Below are positions 32,630-42,167 of a stretch of 64,000 nt of DNA, piece after piece; position 1 is the first letter of the stretch, and every line of letters starts with the position of its first letter. Location: assembly GCA_910589105.1 (NCBI GenBank), contig CAJUST010000009.1:1-64000 (forward strand), in the 5' to 3' direction. Position numbers and translations under genes: made by a program. The notes beneath the pieces are model-generated. The model had not been told where the DNA came from. It did no database searches and was given only the letters and a program-made list of their open reading frames with translations. The DNA comes from an uncultured Lachnospiraceae bacterium. GTDB taxonomy: Bacteria > Bacillota > Clostridia > Lachnospirales > Lachnospiraceae.

Positions 32630-34498
32630 TTAGACTTCTTTGAAATCTGCATCCACTACGTCATCTTCCGGAGCGTCCTGCGCGCCTGCGCCCATGTCCG
32701 GGCCTGCGCCGCCTGCCGCCTGTTGCGCTGCCTGAGACTGCTCATACATTTTTGCGAATACCTTCTGCGCGCTCTGTGTAAGTTTCTCATGCGCCGCTTT
32801 TAATTCGCCGATTGCATCTTCTGGCATCTCCTCCGCGTTTGGATTTGCTTCTAAGATGTTTTTGACTGCTAAAATATCGGCTTCCACTTCGGATTTGTCT
32901 GCCGGATCGATGGCTGCGCCGACTTCTTCTAATGCTTTTTCTGTCTGGAATACGAAAGAATCTGCATCATTTCTGGCGTCAATGGCTTCTTTTCTCTTTT
33001 TATCCTGCGCTTCAAATTCTTTGGCTTCTTTTACTGCTTTTTCAATGTCGGAATCAGACATATTCGAGCCGGCCGTAATTGTAATATGCTGTTCTTTTCC
33101 GGTTCCAAGGTCTTTTGCCGATACGTTTACAATGCCGTTTGCGTCAATGTCAAACGTCACTTCAATCTGTGGAACGCCGCGGCGCGCTGGCGGGATTCCA
33201 TCAAGACGGAACTGGCCTAAGGATTTGTTATCCCTTGCAAACTGGCGCTCGCCCTGCACGACATTAATATCTACGGCTGTCTGGTTGTCTGCCGCTGTTG
33301 AGAATACCTGACTTTTCTTCGTCGGGATTGTAGTGTTGCGTTCGATTAATCTTGTCGCTACGCCGCCCATGGTTTCAATAGATAAGGACAGAGGCGTAAC
33401 GTCTAATAAGAGAATATCTCCTGCGCCTGCTTCTCCGGCTAATTTACCGCCCTGAACAGATGCGCCGATGGCTACGCATTCGTCCGGATTTAAAGATTTG
33501 CTTGGCTCTTTTCCAGTAATCTGTTTTACTTTATCCTGTACAGCCGGAATGCGGGTGGAGCCGCCGACTAAAAGCACCTGCCCAATATCTGAATTTGTCA
33601 GCCCTGCGTCTTTCATGGCATTTTGTACCGGAATCGCTGTTTTCTCCACTAAGTCATGGGTCAGTTCATCGAATTTCGCCCTCGTCAGGTTCATGTCAAA
33701 ATGTTTCGGGCCTTCAGCGGTTGCCGTAATAAACGGAAGGTTAATATTTGTCGTTGAAGCTGAGGACAGTTCTTTTTTCGCTTTTTCTGCCGCTTCTTTT
33801 AATCTCTGAAGCGCCATTTTATCTGCGGAAAGATCCACGCCTTCCGCTTTTTTAAATTCATTGATCATCCAACGCGTAATCCGGTTGTCAAAGTCATCGC
33901 CGCCAAGATGGGTGTCCCCGTTCGTTGCCAGCACTTCAATCACGCCTTCGCCAATTTCGATAATGGATACGTCAAACGTGCCGCCGCCAAGATCATATAC
34001 CATAATTTTCTGTTCTTTTTCATTGTCAAGCCCATACGCAAGCGCCGCCGCTGTCGGCTCGTTGATAATACGTTTTACTTCAAGCCCTGCAATTTTTCCA
34101 GCGTCTTTGGTCGCCTGACGCTGCGCATCATTGAAATATGCCGGAACGGTAATGACTGCTTCCGTTACTTTCTCTCCAAGATAGCCTTCTGCGTCTGCTT
34201 TTAATTTCTGTAAAATCATTGCGGATATCTGCTGTGGGGAATACTTTTTCTCGTCAATCATGCGGCCGTTGTCTGTGCCCATATCCCTTTTAATGGAAGA
34301 TATTGTTTTCTCTGCGTTTGTAACTGCCTGACGTTTTGCCGGTTCCCCAACTAACCGCTCGCCGTTTTTCGTAAAAGCGACGATGGAAGGAGTTGTCCTT
34401 GCGCCTTCCTGATTGGCAATTACAGTTGGTTTGCCGCCTTCCATTACTGCGACGCAGCTATTTGTGGTTCCTAAATCAATTCCTATAATCTTACTCAT
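32630..34498 (-). CDS. dnaK: Chaperone DnaK (Hsp70)
   Basis: 622 residues. It starts KIIGIDLGTTNSCVAVMEGG and contains VITVPAYFNDAQRQATKDAG, DLGGGTFDVS and VLLVGGSTRIP in the nucleotide domain. A conserved linker leads to the substrate domain with LLDVTPLSLSIETMGG. The lid is Ala/Glu-rich and the extreme C-terminus is Gln/Ala/Gly-rich, ending DDVVDADFKEV as in other Firmicutes. ATP-driven protein folding in the cytoplasm with DnaJ and GrpE. Confidence 0.98.
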   Translation of the reverse strand: MSKIIGIDLGTTNSCVAVMEGGKPTVIANQEGARTTPSIVAFTKNGERLVGEPAKRQAVTNAEKTISSIKRDMGTDNGRMIDEKKYSPQQISAMILQKLKADAEGYLGEKVTEAVITVPAYFNDAQRQATKDAGKIAGLEVKRIINEPTAAALAYGLDNEKEQKIMVYDLGGGTFDVSIIEIGEGVIEVLATNGDTHLGGDDFDNRITRWMINEFKKAEGVDLSADKMALQRLKEAAEKAKKELSSASTTNINLPFITATAEGPKHFDMNLTRAKFDELTHDLVEKTAIPVQNAMKDAGLTNSDIGQVLLVGGSTRIPAVQDKVKQITGKEPSKSLNPDECVAIGASVQGGKLAGEAGAGDILLLDVTPLSLSIETMGGVATRLIERNTTIPTKKSQVFSTAADNQTAVDINVVQGERQFARDNKSLGQFRLDGIPPARRGVPQIEVTFDIDANGIVNVSAKDLGTGKEQHITITAGSNMSDSDIEKAVKEAKEFEAQDKKRKEAIDARNDADSFVFQTEKALEEVGAAIDPADKSEVEADILAVKNILEANPNAEEMPEDAIGELKAAHEKLTQSAQKVFAKMYEQSQAAQQAAGGAGPDMGAGAQDAPEDDVVDADFKEV

Positions 34499-34534
34499 AA
34501 TCGTTTCCTCCTAAATCATTAAAATGGTTCTATA

Positions 34535-35179
34535 TTAATTTGCTACTTTTACCATACTGTGGCGCACTACGGTATCATGGTACAGATACCCTCTTTGAAG
34601 TTCTTCCGCTATTATATTCTCTCCGAAAGAATCGTCTTCTATGTGCATAACGGCATTGTGGAAATCCGGGTTAAATTCCGCCCCGACAGCTTCAATCGGC
34701 GTTACGCCCGCTTCTTCTAACATCGCCATCATCTGTTTGTATATTTTATTCATGCCATCTACAAATGCGTCTTCTTTCTGTTCGTCTGGCACAGCGGCTA
34801 AACCGCGTTCGAAATTGTCGATCACCGGAAGGACTTTTTCTACAATGCTTTTGGCTCCCATCGCATACATCTGGGATTTTTCTTTGTCCGTCCGTTTACG
34901 GAAATTTTCAAATTCCGCCATCTGGCGTTTCAGACGGTCTGTCAGATCGTCAATCTGCTCATCTTTTTTATCTTTTTTCTTTTCTTTTTTCTTATTAAAA
35001 AGACCTTTCTTTGGTTCGCCTTCTTTCTCGTTCTCCTGCGCGTCTTCTTTCTCGTCTCCGGCTGCCTGTTCCATTTCTTCGGCTTGTTCCGGCGCTGGCG
35101 TTTCTTGCGCGCCCGCCGCTTCTTCGTTGATTGTGGATTCGGTTTTTAGATCTTCCTTATTTTTTTCTTCCACTTTCAT
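34535..35179 (-). CDS. grpE: Nucleotide exchange factor GrpE
   Basis: 214 residues. The first 75 are acidic and lysine-rich low complexity (for example a run of Lys/Glu around residues 55-72). Then comes the long helix with MAEFENFRKRTDKEKSQMY and the beta domain ending LQRGYLYHDTVVRHSMVKVA. GrpE releases ADP from DnaK. It is encoded between hrcA and dnaK. Confidence 0.96.
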   Translation of the reverse strand: MKVEEKNKEDLKTESTINEEAAGAQETPAPEQAEEMEQAAGDEKEDAQENEKEGEPKKGLFNKKKEKKKDKKDEQIDDLTDRLKRQMAEFENFRKRTDKEKSQMYAMGAKSIVEKVLPVIDNFERGLAAVPDEQKEDAFVDGMNKIYKQMMAMLEEAGVTPIEAVGAEFNPDFHNAVMHIEDDSFGENIIAEELQRGYLYHDTVVRHSMVKVAN

Positions 35180-35223
35180 ACCACCTTTCTTATGTCTTCT
35201 GTTCTATGGCAACGGCTTTTCTT

Positions 35224-36246
35224 TTATTTAAAGATGCCGTCCAACTGCATTTTCAAATCTTTTAAGCTGTCCATGACTTTTTCGTAGTCCATGCGTTTTG
35301 GCCCGATAATTCCAACGGTGCCTTTAACGCCTTCCCCAAGTTCATACGTGGCAGTCACTACGCTGCAGTCCTTCATTGTCTGAATCGGGCTTTCATTTCC
35401 AATATATACCTGAATGCCTGTTTCGTTTTCACTGTTTAAGCTGTCTGACACTAAAGTTTTAAGCTGCTGCTTTTCTTCCAAAGTGTAGATTAACTCACTC
35501 GCTTTTCTTGAATCTGACAATTCCGGATATTTGAATATATTTGTCGCCCCGCTTGTGTAAATTTCAAGTTCTTCCTGACTGATGGATTCCACGATTGCGT
35601 TTAATACAATATCTACAATGTCGCTGTGGATGCCTGCCTGTTCTTTCATCTTGCTTATGGTGCCAAGATTGATTTCCGGTATGGATAATCCGTTGAGAGT
35701 GGAATTGCAGAGTACATTTAGTTTGAGCAATTCTTCATTATTTAATGGCTGTGTAAGCGAAATGATTTTATTTTTTACGACGTTGCTTTCCATCACGATG
35801 ACTGCCAATAACTGGCCGTCGTCTAGTTGCGACAACTGGATAAATTTGACTTTGTTGCCGCTGTATTTGGGGGAAGAAATCATCGTCGCATAATTTGTCG
35901 TCTGCGCTAACATCTTCGCCACTTGTTTTAGCGCTTGCTCCATCTTTTCCGTATGCTCTATGACAAATTCTTTCATATCGGAAATTTCTTTGTCTTTGGC
36001 GGCTAAAAGATGGTCGACGTAAAACCGGTATCCTTTGTCAGACGGGATTCTGCCGGCGGAAGTATGGGGAGCCGCAATGTAGCCGAGTTCCACTAAGTCC
36101 GACATTTCGTTGCGGATTGTGGCAGAACTTAAGTTTAAATCTGCATATTTTGAAATGGTGCGGGAGCCGACCGGCTCGCCTGTTTCTAAATATGTCCGGA
36201 TAATTGCTTCTAATATCTTGATTTTTCTCTCGTCCAATCCGTCCAT
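35224..36246 (-). CDS. hrcA: Heat-inducible repressor HrcA
   Basis: 340 residues. The N-terminal winged helix contains YLETGEPVGSRTISKY and LSSATIRNEMSDLVELGYI, then HTSAGRIPSDKGYRFYVDHL. The C-terminal part contains QVYIGNESP and VGIIGPKRMDYEKV. HrcA binds CIRCE and is kept active by GroEL. GAGGTG before MDGLDERK sets the start at 36246. A longer reading frame upstream would run through CIRCE and the promoter and is rejected. First gene of the operon, so it regulates itself. Confidence 0.97.
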   Translation of the reverse strand: MDGLDERKIKILEAIIRTYLETGEPVGSRTISKYADLNLSSATIRNEMSDLVELGYIAAPHTSAGRIPSDKGYRFYVDHLLAAKDKEISDMKEFVIEHTEKMEQALKQVAKMLAQTTNYATMISSPKYSGNKVKFIQLSQLDDGQLLAVIVMESNVVKNKIISLTQPLNNEELLKLNVLCNSTLNGLSIPEINLGTISKMKEQAGIHSDIVDIVLNAIVESISQEELEIYTSGATNIFKYPELSDSRKASELIYTLEEKQQLKTLVSDSLNSENETGIQVYIGNESPIQTMKDCSVVTATYELGEGVKGTVGIIGPKRMDYEKVMDSLKDLKMQLDGIFK

Positions 36247-36272
36247 CGCTTCACCTCTGTGTCGGTTGTTTG

Positions 36273-36299
36273 TTAGCACTCGATTCGTAGGAGTGCTAA
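36273..36299 (-). promoter_or_regulatory. CIRCE operator
   Basis: TTAGCACTC, nine bases, GAGTGCTAA: a perfect match to the HrcA binding site. It lies just downstream of the predicted -10 and 27 bases before the hrcA start. Confidence 0.97.
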
Positions 36300-36310
36300 C
36301 ATCTATTGAT

Positions 36311-36339
36311 AAGATAGCGCTATGCGTTTTTTTTGTCAA
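36311..36339 (-). promoter_or_regulatory. Promoter of hrcA-grpE-dnaK-dnaJ
   Basis: Minus-strand -35 TTGACA, 17-base spacer containing A8, -10 TATCTT. The start site would fall next to CIRCE, as expected for HrcA repression. Confidence 0.85.
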
Positions 36340-36534
36340 CAGTTATTTTGAATTTTATTTTTTCTTTAGAATTTTGCAAAAAGACGCTAGTGCGAGAAGA
36401 TTGCTCTTCTTTAATTATTTATCTTGGTTTGGTTTTCGGGAGCTTCTGATTTTTGATTTCTCTTATTTCTGGATGCTGGATAGTTGTGTAAACTTTGATA
36501 TATTGATTTGGCAATATTTTGTTATCATTCTTAT

Positions 36535-36672
36535 CTTCTGTCTAATATCTGTTTGTCTTTTGTTTTTTCCTCTTTTTGTCTTCTGTTTTTTTCTGTCTGT
36601 CTTCTGTTTCCTCTGTCTGTTTTCTTCTTTCTGTCTTTTATTTTTCTCTATCCGTCTTCTGTTTTCTCTATT
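36535..36672 (+). repeat. Pyrimidine-rich tract with repeated GTCTTCTGTTT
   Basis: In this stretch the plus strand is almost only T and C, with T dominant. GTCTTCTGTTT occurs at 36578, 36599 and 36654, with degenerate copies between. The wider 36340-36820 gap is T-rich and non-coding; apparent open frames on the plus strand encode only Phe/Leu/Ser-rich sequence without ribosome sites. No other feature was seen in the gap. Confidence 0.6.
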
Positions 36673-36821
36673 TTGTTTTTTGTAGTTATGATGTTGATTA
36701 TAAATTGGTTCTGGGAGATGTCGGATTTCTGCTTGTTTTATTGTTTATTGTTGTTTTTTCTTGTTTTGGGGATTAGTTATTTTTTCTTTTGAGGGGGATG
36801 ATGTGTTTCGTTTGTTTTTCG

Positions 36822-36850
36822 TTGTATCCTTGCTGCTGGTTTGGTATAAT
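36822..36850 (+). promoter_or_regulatory. Promoter of the two-component system
   Basis: -35 TTGTAT, 17-base spacer, -10 TATAAT, about 65 bases before the response regulator start. Confidence 0.65.
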
Positions 36851-36914
36851 TTCTTTGGTTTGATTTTTTGGTTTGTTTTGTTGTATTGAATATTTTATAG
36901 GAAGATGTGGTTGT

Positions 36915-37595
36915 ATGAGGTATAATTGTTTGATTATTGATGATGAGAAGCTTTTGGCTGACAGCGCGATGGAGTATTTTAATCTTTTTGGCGTTTCGAC
37001 CGCTGTCGCTTATGGGGTTTCTGACGGGCTTTTGTTTTTTGAGGAGAATACGGCGGATTTGCTGCTATTGGATATTAATTTAGGCGATGGCAGTGGTTTT
37101 GAATTGTGTAAGAGGTTACGGGAAAAGATGGATTCTCCGATTCTTTTTATCTCGGCTAGGTCGAGTGATGATGATAAAATTATTGCTTTAAATATTGGCG
37201 GTGATGATTATATTGAAAAGCCTTGTTCGCTTGCGGTTCTTTTGGCGAAGGTGAAGGCTGTGCTGAAACGTTGTGGCAGACGGAATCTGAAAGTTTATTC
37301 GGACGGCTGGCTTCGGGTTAATTTTGCCGCTAAACAGGTGGCTGTGGACGGCAGGCCTGTAAAGTTGACGGCGTTGGAGTTTAAATTGCTTGCTTTTCTT
37401 ATGGAGCATGAGGGGGCTGTGCTGTCTAAGCAGGAGCTTTTTGAGCAGGTCTGGCAGGATAAATGCACTGGGGACGGGACGCTGAATGTCCATATCCGCA
37501 GGCTGCGCAGGACGATTGAAAGAAATCCGAACCAGCCGCATTATATCCAAACTGTATGGGGCGATGGATATAAGTTTGAGGGAGGCGCAGAATGA
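36915..37595 (+). CDS. OmpR-family response regulator
   Basis: 226 residues. The receiver domain has acidic DDE near residue 9-11, phosphoacceptor Asp in LLLLDINLGDGSG (about 53), and Lys in DDYIEKPCS. A C-terminal winged helix carries VKLTALEFKLLAFLMEHEG and LNVHIRRLRRTIERNP. AGGAAG lies 12 bases before the ATG at 36915. The stop overlaps the histidine kinase start by four bases. Codons are T/G-rich compared with neighbours. With the kinase and downstream ABC genes it fits peptide-antibiotic (Bce/Vra-like) sensing modules. Confidence 0.92.
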   Translation: MRYNCLIIDDEKLLADSAMEYFNLFGVSTAVAYGVSDGLLFFEENTADLLLLDINLGDGSGFELCKRLREKMDSPILFISARSSDDDKIIALNIGGDDYIEKPCSLAVLLAKVKAVLKRCGRRNLKVYSDGWLRVNFAAKQVAVDGRPVKLTALEFKLLAFLMEHEGAVLSKQELFEQVWQDKCTGDGTLNVHIRRLRRTIERNPNQPHYIQTVWGDGYKFEGGAE

Positions 37596-38857
37596 GGAAA
37601 TTTGCCTGTTTGATCCTGCTTTTTCTGCCGCTTTGCGCCGGTCTTTTTTGTTTTCTATTTTATGCTTTTTGGGCTCCGGATTTTTCTCTGGATATGGTTG
37701 CGGTTAATGAGATTTACCATTCGGTGAAAAGGGACTGGGAAGATTTGAATTTACATCGTAATGAAACTTCTTATGAATATGTTGTTTTGGATGCGCAGGG
37801 CGGTTTGCTGTACCGGACGAAGCGGGGGTTAAATGAAACGGCTGCGGCTGCTGTTTCCCACCGTGACACGGTTCTGGTTTTGGAGGAGGAAGGCGTTTTT
37901 TTGGGGAAGATTTTGATCTTTAATGACTCGGAAGGTGTTTTCTTGAAGCAAAAACGGGCGCTTTTATTTTTGTCTGGGACGGCAATGCTGGCCCAGACGG
38001 TTGTCTGCGCGGGGATTATGATTTATTTCTATCGGACAAGAATCCGTCCGTTTCATGTATTAAAGGGATTTGCGGAACGCATTGCTGATGGCAATTTGGA
38101 GATTCCTCTGCAAATGGATAAGGGAAATGTGTTTGGCGCTTTTACGGAAAGTTTTGACATTATGCGCGCGGAATTGAAACGGGCTAAAATTGCGGAAGCG
38201 AAGGCGAACCGTGAAAAGAAGGAGCTGACTGCGAAGCTTTCCCATGATATTAAAACGCCTGTCGCATCAATTAAAGCGGCGTCGGAAGTGGGGCTTGCGC
38301 TTGCGAAGGAAGAAAAAATAAAGGAAAATTATGCCCGTATTCTTATGAAAGCGGATCAAATCCATGCCTTGGCAATGAATTTGTTTACTGCCACGATGGA
38401 GGAGCTAAAACAGCTTACGGTTACTCCTGTGGATTTTGACAGCAGGCTTGTTTATGATATGCTGGCAAATGCGGATTATCTGAACCGGGCGGTCTTGCCT
38501 AAAATACCGGAATGCCTTCTTTTTGCGGATACACTGCGTTTACAGCAGGTGTTTGACAATTTATTTTCTAATTCTTACAAGTATGCGGACACGGATATTT
38601 TGGTTTTGGCAAAAAAAGAAGTGGATTGTCTTTGTATCTGTATTGAGGATACGGGAGGCGGGGTTGGCAAGGAGGAGCTTCCGCTTTTAACGGAAAAATT
38701 TATGCGCGGGAGCAATGCGGCGCAAATGGAAGGGGCGGGCCTTGGGCTTTATATTTCGGATCGGTTTTTAACGGAAATGGGCGGCTGTCTTTGCCTTGAG
38801 AATGGGGCAAAAGGATTGCGGGCTGTTGTGCGGATTGCGTTTAGCGGAACGGCATAG
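37592..38857 (+). CDS. Membrane sensor histidine kinase
   Basis: 421 residues. Two transmembrane helices (about 4-26 and 125-148) enclose a roughly 100-residue extracellular sensor loop, followed by a HAMP-like linker. HisKA has KLSHDIKTPVASIKAA (His about 219), and the ATPase domain has N-box FDNLFSNSYKYA, G1 IEDTGGGVG and G2 GAGLGLYI. The extracellular loop is longer than in the intramembrane-sensing BceS type, so a direct ligand is possible. Translationally coupled to the response regulator. Confidence 0.92.
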   Translation: MRKFACLILLFLPLCAGLFCFLFYAFWAPDFSLDMVAVNEIYHSVKRDWEDLNLHRNETSYEYVVLDAQGGLLYRTKRGLNETAAAAVSHRDTVLVLEEEGVFLGKILIFNDSEGVFLKQKRALLFLSGTAMLAQTVVCAGIMIYFYRTRIRPFHVLKGFAERIADGNLEIPLQMDKGNVFGAFTESFDIMRAELKRAKIAEAKANREKKELTAKLSHDIKTPVASIKAASEVGLALAKEEKIKENYARILMKADQIHALAMNLFTATMEELKQLTVTPVDFDSRLVYDMLANADYLNRAVLPKIPECLLFADTLRLQQVFDNLFSNSYKYADTDILVLAKKEVDCLCICIEDTGGGVGKEELPLLTEKFMRGSNAAQMEGAGLGLYISDRFLTEMGGCLCLENGAKGLRAVVRIAFSGTA

Positions 38858-38879
38858 GGATTCGCGCATCTTTGTTTAT

Positions 38880-38917
38880 TTAAGGGATATTTAAGAAATC
38901 TGTAAAGACTGTTAAGG
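38880..38917 (+). promoter_or_regulatory. Direct-repeat operator upstream of the ABC genes
   Basis: TTAAGG (38880), TTAAGA (38891), GTAAAG (38902) and TTAAGG (38912) repeat at 11, 11 and 10 bases, the helical spacing bound by OmpR-family dimers. A possible -10 TACAAT lies at 38929-38934, and GGAGG with the ATPase start follows. The adjacent response regulator is the natural candidate. Confidence 0.6.
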
Positions 38918-38956
38918 GAGAGAAACCGTACAATAAGTTGGAAAGGAGGTTTTCAA

Positions 38957-39715
38957 ATGGATAAAACGATTATAAAAACGGAAAACCTAAGTAAAACATT
39001 TTCCAACGGCGGCAGGATGCAGCATGTGTTGAAAAATATTGATTTGGAACTGTTTATGGGAGATTTTACAGTGATAATGGGCGCAAGCGGCGCGGGGAAG
39101 TCTACGCTGCTTTATGCGCTTTCCGGCATGGATACGCCTTCTCTTGGAAAAATCGCTTTTGGCGATGTGGAAATTTCTAAGTTTACGCCGGATCAGCTTG
39201 CCGTATTCCGGCGCAAGCATTGCGGCTTTGTGTTCCAGCAAATTTATCTGATGGAAGGCATGAGTGTTTTGGACAATGCGCTTGCCGCAGGATTATTGAC
39301 GCAAAAGGATAAAAAGGCGCTTCTTTTACGCGCAAAGGAATTGTTTGCGGCTGTCGGGATTGATGAAGCGGCGCAAAAGAAGTTTCCTTCACAAATATCT
39401 GGCGGCGAGGCGCAGCGCGCCGGAATTGTGCGGGCGTTAATCAATTCACCGGAAATATTGTTTGCGGACGAACCGACAGGGGCGCTTAATTCTAAAACGG
39501 GACTAGACGTGTTAAACACCCTTACGGAATTTAACCGCGCAGGGCAAAGCGTTGTAATGGTGACGCATGACATTCGCTCGGCAAGGCGTGGAAACCGTAT
39601 TTTATATTTAAAAGACGGCTGTATTACAGGTGAGCTCCGTCTTGGGGCATATACGCCAAATGAAAAGGAACGTCATGAAAAACTCACTGCATTTTTACAG
39701 GAAATGGGGTGGTAA
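38957..39715 (+). CDS. ABC transporter ATPase, MacB/BceA type
   Basis: 252 residues. Walker A is GASGAGKST, the Q-loop is FVFQQIYLMEGMSV, the signature is SGGEAQRAGIVRAL, Walker B is LFADEPTGALN and the switch is VMVTHDIRSARR. The class (LolD/MacB/BceA) works with FtsX-type permeases, encoded one base downstream. A likely role is removal of or resistance to a peptide antibiotic, controlled by the preceding two-component system; the substrate is unknown. AAAGGAGG precedes the ATG. Confidence 0.92.
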   Translation: MDKTIIKTENLSKTFSNGGRMQHVLKNIDLELFMGDFTVIMGASGAGKSTLLYALSGMDTPSLGKIAFGDVEISKFTPDQLAVFRRKHCGFVFQQIYLMEGMSVLDNALAAGLLTQKDKKALLLRAKELFAAVGIDEAAQKKFPSQISGGEAQRAGIVRALINSPEILFADEPTGALNSKTGLDVLNTLTEFNRAGQSVVMVTHDIRSARRGNRILYLKDGCITGELRLGAYTPNEKERHEKLTAFLQEMGW

Positions 39716-39716
39716 A

Positions 39717-42062
39717 ATGAGAAAAACAATGCTTCTCGCCCGCGCAAACCTTAAGACGTCCAAAGGACAGGCGGTTTCTATTATTGCCCTGATTATTCTT
39801 GCTTCCATGCTGTTAAATATTTGGATTATACTGGGGTTTGACTATAAATGGAACTTTAACCGCTTCCATGACAAACTGCATTCAGAGCATGTAACAGTTT
39901 TATTTGACGATACAAGTAAAGAGGCAAAAGAAGCGGTAACAAATCTGCTAGAGAACGATGGACGGACGCAGGAATATTCTATGAATGACGTCCTTTGGTT
40001 TGACGGATCGTTTGATTATAATGACGGATCTTTTTCGACGAATTATTTTGCATTGGAAAAAGAAACGGCTTTAAAGAAAGAAATTGGCTGTTTTGAAATT
40101 ACGGAAGAATCGGCGTATCAAAATGGCGTGTATCTTCCGATGTTATACCAAATGGGAAATAATTATCAGACAGGGGATACGATCTGCATAAAAATAGGAA
40201 ACCAGAACCAGACGTATACTGTTTGCGGATTTTTTAACCATATGATGGCTGGATCACATAACTGTGGCACGTGCGCGCTGCTGTTCACAGAAGAAGCTTA
40301 CCAATCGCTTGCAAAACTGCCTTTTGTCAGTAAAGCGACACAGCTTTCTGTACGCATACAGGATAAATCCGACAGCGAAAGTTTTGAAGCGTCGGTAAAA
40401 AATGGGATTGCTTCTGCCCTTCCATCCATACGCGCGCTAAGCAATTCTTATGAAACGGTTTCAATGTCAAGATTTATTTCTCAAATGATATTGGCCGGCA
40501 TTGTAAGCGCAATGGCATTTTTTATTACGCTGATTGCCCTAGTCGTGATTTCTTCTAATACGGCGCATCAGATCCGTGAAAACATGAAAAACCTTGGCGC
40601 ATTAAAGGCAATCGGCTATACGGGAAAACAACTGATCGCTTCTCTGCTGTTTCAGTTTCTATGTTTATCATTTGTCGCCCAAATTGCGGGAATTGCACTT
40701 TCGTATGCAGTGTTCCCGAAACTTAACGCTATGATGATGACTCAGACGGGAATCCCTTATGAAGTCCGGTTTTTGGCAATGCCATTTCTCGTTACGGTTG
40801 GCGTGATTAGCGGGACTGTTTTTCTGGCGGTTTCCCTTTCTTCCCGAAAAATACAAAAAATTGAGCCTGTCACTGCGCTTAGGCAGGGCATGAAAACGCA
40901 CAATTTTAAACGAAATCCCATTCCGCTTTCCAACGCCCGTATGCCGCTTCCTTTTGCGCTGGCGTTAAAGACGACGCTGTTTGAAAAGAAACAAAATATA
41001 ACGGTCTGCATTACGATGCTTACCCTTTCTTTGATGACGGCGTTTTCCTGCGTAATCCTTAGAAACGTGATTTTAGATAAAGATCCGATGGTGGAATTAA
41101 TTGTCGGGGAAACTTCCGATGCGTTCGTGAATATTTCATTGGATGCCAAAACAGATTTTTTACAGGCAATGGAACAAGATCCACGCGTAGAAAAAACATA
41201 TCTCTACCATGATATTGAAGTCCGCCATTTCGGGCATCTTGCTTTAACTGCCACTGTGACAGAGGACTGCAAGGCACTCAACAACCAAAATCTTTGCATC
41301 AAAGGCAGGTTCCCAAAATATGAAAATGAAATGCTGATTGGCGCAAAATATGCCCAAGAAGAACATTTAAAGATAGGGGATTCCATTACTTTGACGGCAG
41401 ACGGAAAGAAGGCGGATTTTATTATCTCTGGATTGACGCAGTCCTCAAATTATCTTGGAAAAGACTGTATGCTGCTCCGCAGTGGATATGAACGCATGGG
41501 AAAGCTTCCTTCTGAATGTTATTATGTAAATGTTGCAAAAGGGACGGACATTGACGCTCTGCTGGAAGACATAAAAAAACAATTTTCCAACAGAATCAAT
41601 TATTCCGGGAATGCGCAGGAAATCCTTGACAGTACAACAAGCGTTTATACTGCGATTATGAAAGTGATTGTCGCGGCATGTCTGCTGCTATGTTTAACCG
41701 TTATTGCATTTGTATTGTTTTTGCTGATCCGCGCCATGCTTACGCATAAGAAACAAGAATATGGGATTTTAAAAGCGCTCGGATTTACGACAGGACAATT
41801 AGTCCTTCAGACAGCCGCAAGTTTTCTTCCTGCGCTCATTTTATCTGCCATAATCGGGCTTTCCATTAGCGCGGTGATTATAAACCCTTTAATCGCCCTG
41901 TTTTTAAAAGGAATTGGAATGATCAAATGCACGTTTGAAATGCCCGCTGCGCTTTTAACGGTTTCTGGGATTTGCATTGTGTCCGCCGCTTTTTTGTTTG
42001 CCTGCCTGATGTCTTTTAAAATACGGAAAATAACGCCCATGGGAATGTTGACGGAGGAATAA
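39717..42062 (+). CDS. FtsX-family ABC permease
   Basis: 781 residues. A first transmembrane helix (about 17-38) is followed by a large extracellular domain (about 40-255). Three helices come next (around 258-380), then a second helix plus extracellular domain (about 425-640) and three C-terminal helices. That is two FtsX repeats, but 8 helices rather than the 10 of BceB. The stretch before each helix triplet resembles the MacB periplasmic core. The start MRKTMLLARANLKTS follows GGGGTGG and lies one base after the ATPase stop. It probably forms the exporter or sensor with that ATPase. Confidence 0.9.
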   Translation: MRKTMLLARANLKTSKGQAVSIIALIILASMLLNIWIILGFDYKWNFNRFHDKLHSEHVTVLFDDTSKEAKEAVTNLLENDGRTQEYSMNDVLWFDGSFDYNDGSFSTNYFALEKETALKKEIGCFEITEESAYQNGVYLPMLYQMGNNYQTGDTICIKIGNQNQTYTVCGFFNHMMAGSHNCGTCALLFTEEAYQSLAKLPFVSKATQLSVRIQDKSDSESFEASVKNGIASALPSIRALSNSYETVSMSRFISQMILAGIVSAMAFFITLIALVVISSNTAHQIRENMKNLGALKAIGYTGKQLIASLLFQFLCLSFVAQIAGIALSYAVFPKLNAMMMTQTGIPYEVRFLAMPFLVTVGVISGTVFLAVSLSSRKIQKIEPVTALRQGMKTHNFKRNPIPLSNARMPLPFALALKTTLFEKKQNITVCITMLTLSLMTAFSCVILRNVILDKDPMVELIVGETSDAFVNISLDAKTDFLQAMEQDPRVEKTYLYHDIEVRHFGHLALTATVTEDCKALNNQNLCIKGRFPKYENEMLIGAKYAQEEHLKIGDSITLTADGKKADFIISGLTQSSNYLGKDCMLLRSGYERMGKLPSECYYVNVAKGTDIDALLEDIKKQFSNRINYSGNAQEILDSTTSVYTAIMKVIVAACLLLCLTVIAFVLFLLIRAMLTHKKQEYGILKALGFTTGQLVLQTAASFLPALILSAIIGLSISAVIINPLIALFLKGIGMIKCTFEMPAALLTVSGICIVSAAFLFACLMSFKIRKITPMGMLTEE

Positions 42063-42075
42063 AAAAAGAACCCAA

Positions 42076-42113
42076 TTCCTCTCATTCTTGTGCATAAATT
42101 AAGAGGATTTTTT
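42076..42113 (+). terminator. Weak terminator after the permease
   Basis: CCTCT pairs with AGAGG across a 19-base loop, followed by ATTTTTT. The stem is short, so partial readthrough into the AraC-type gene is possible. Confidence 0.4.
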
Positions 42114-42167
42114 CCAAAGCTTCGTATATAATTATAGATGCAAACTTATGGAAGGAGGAAATTTGAA

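Noticed and set aside
36110..36792. Long plus-strand frames over hrcA and the T-rich gap
   Set aside because: They encode Phe/Leu/Ser-rich low-complexity sequence from the pyrimidine tract, lie antisense to hrcA in part, and lack ribosome sites.
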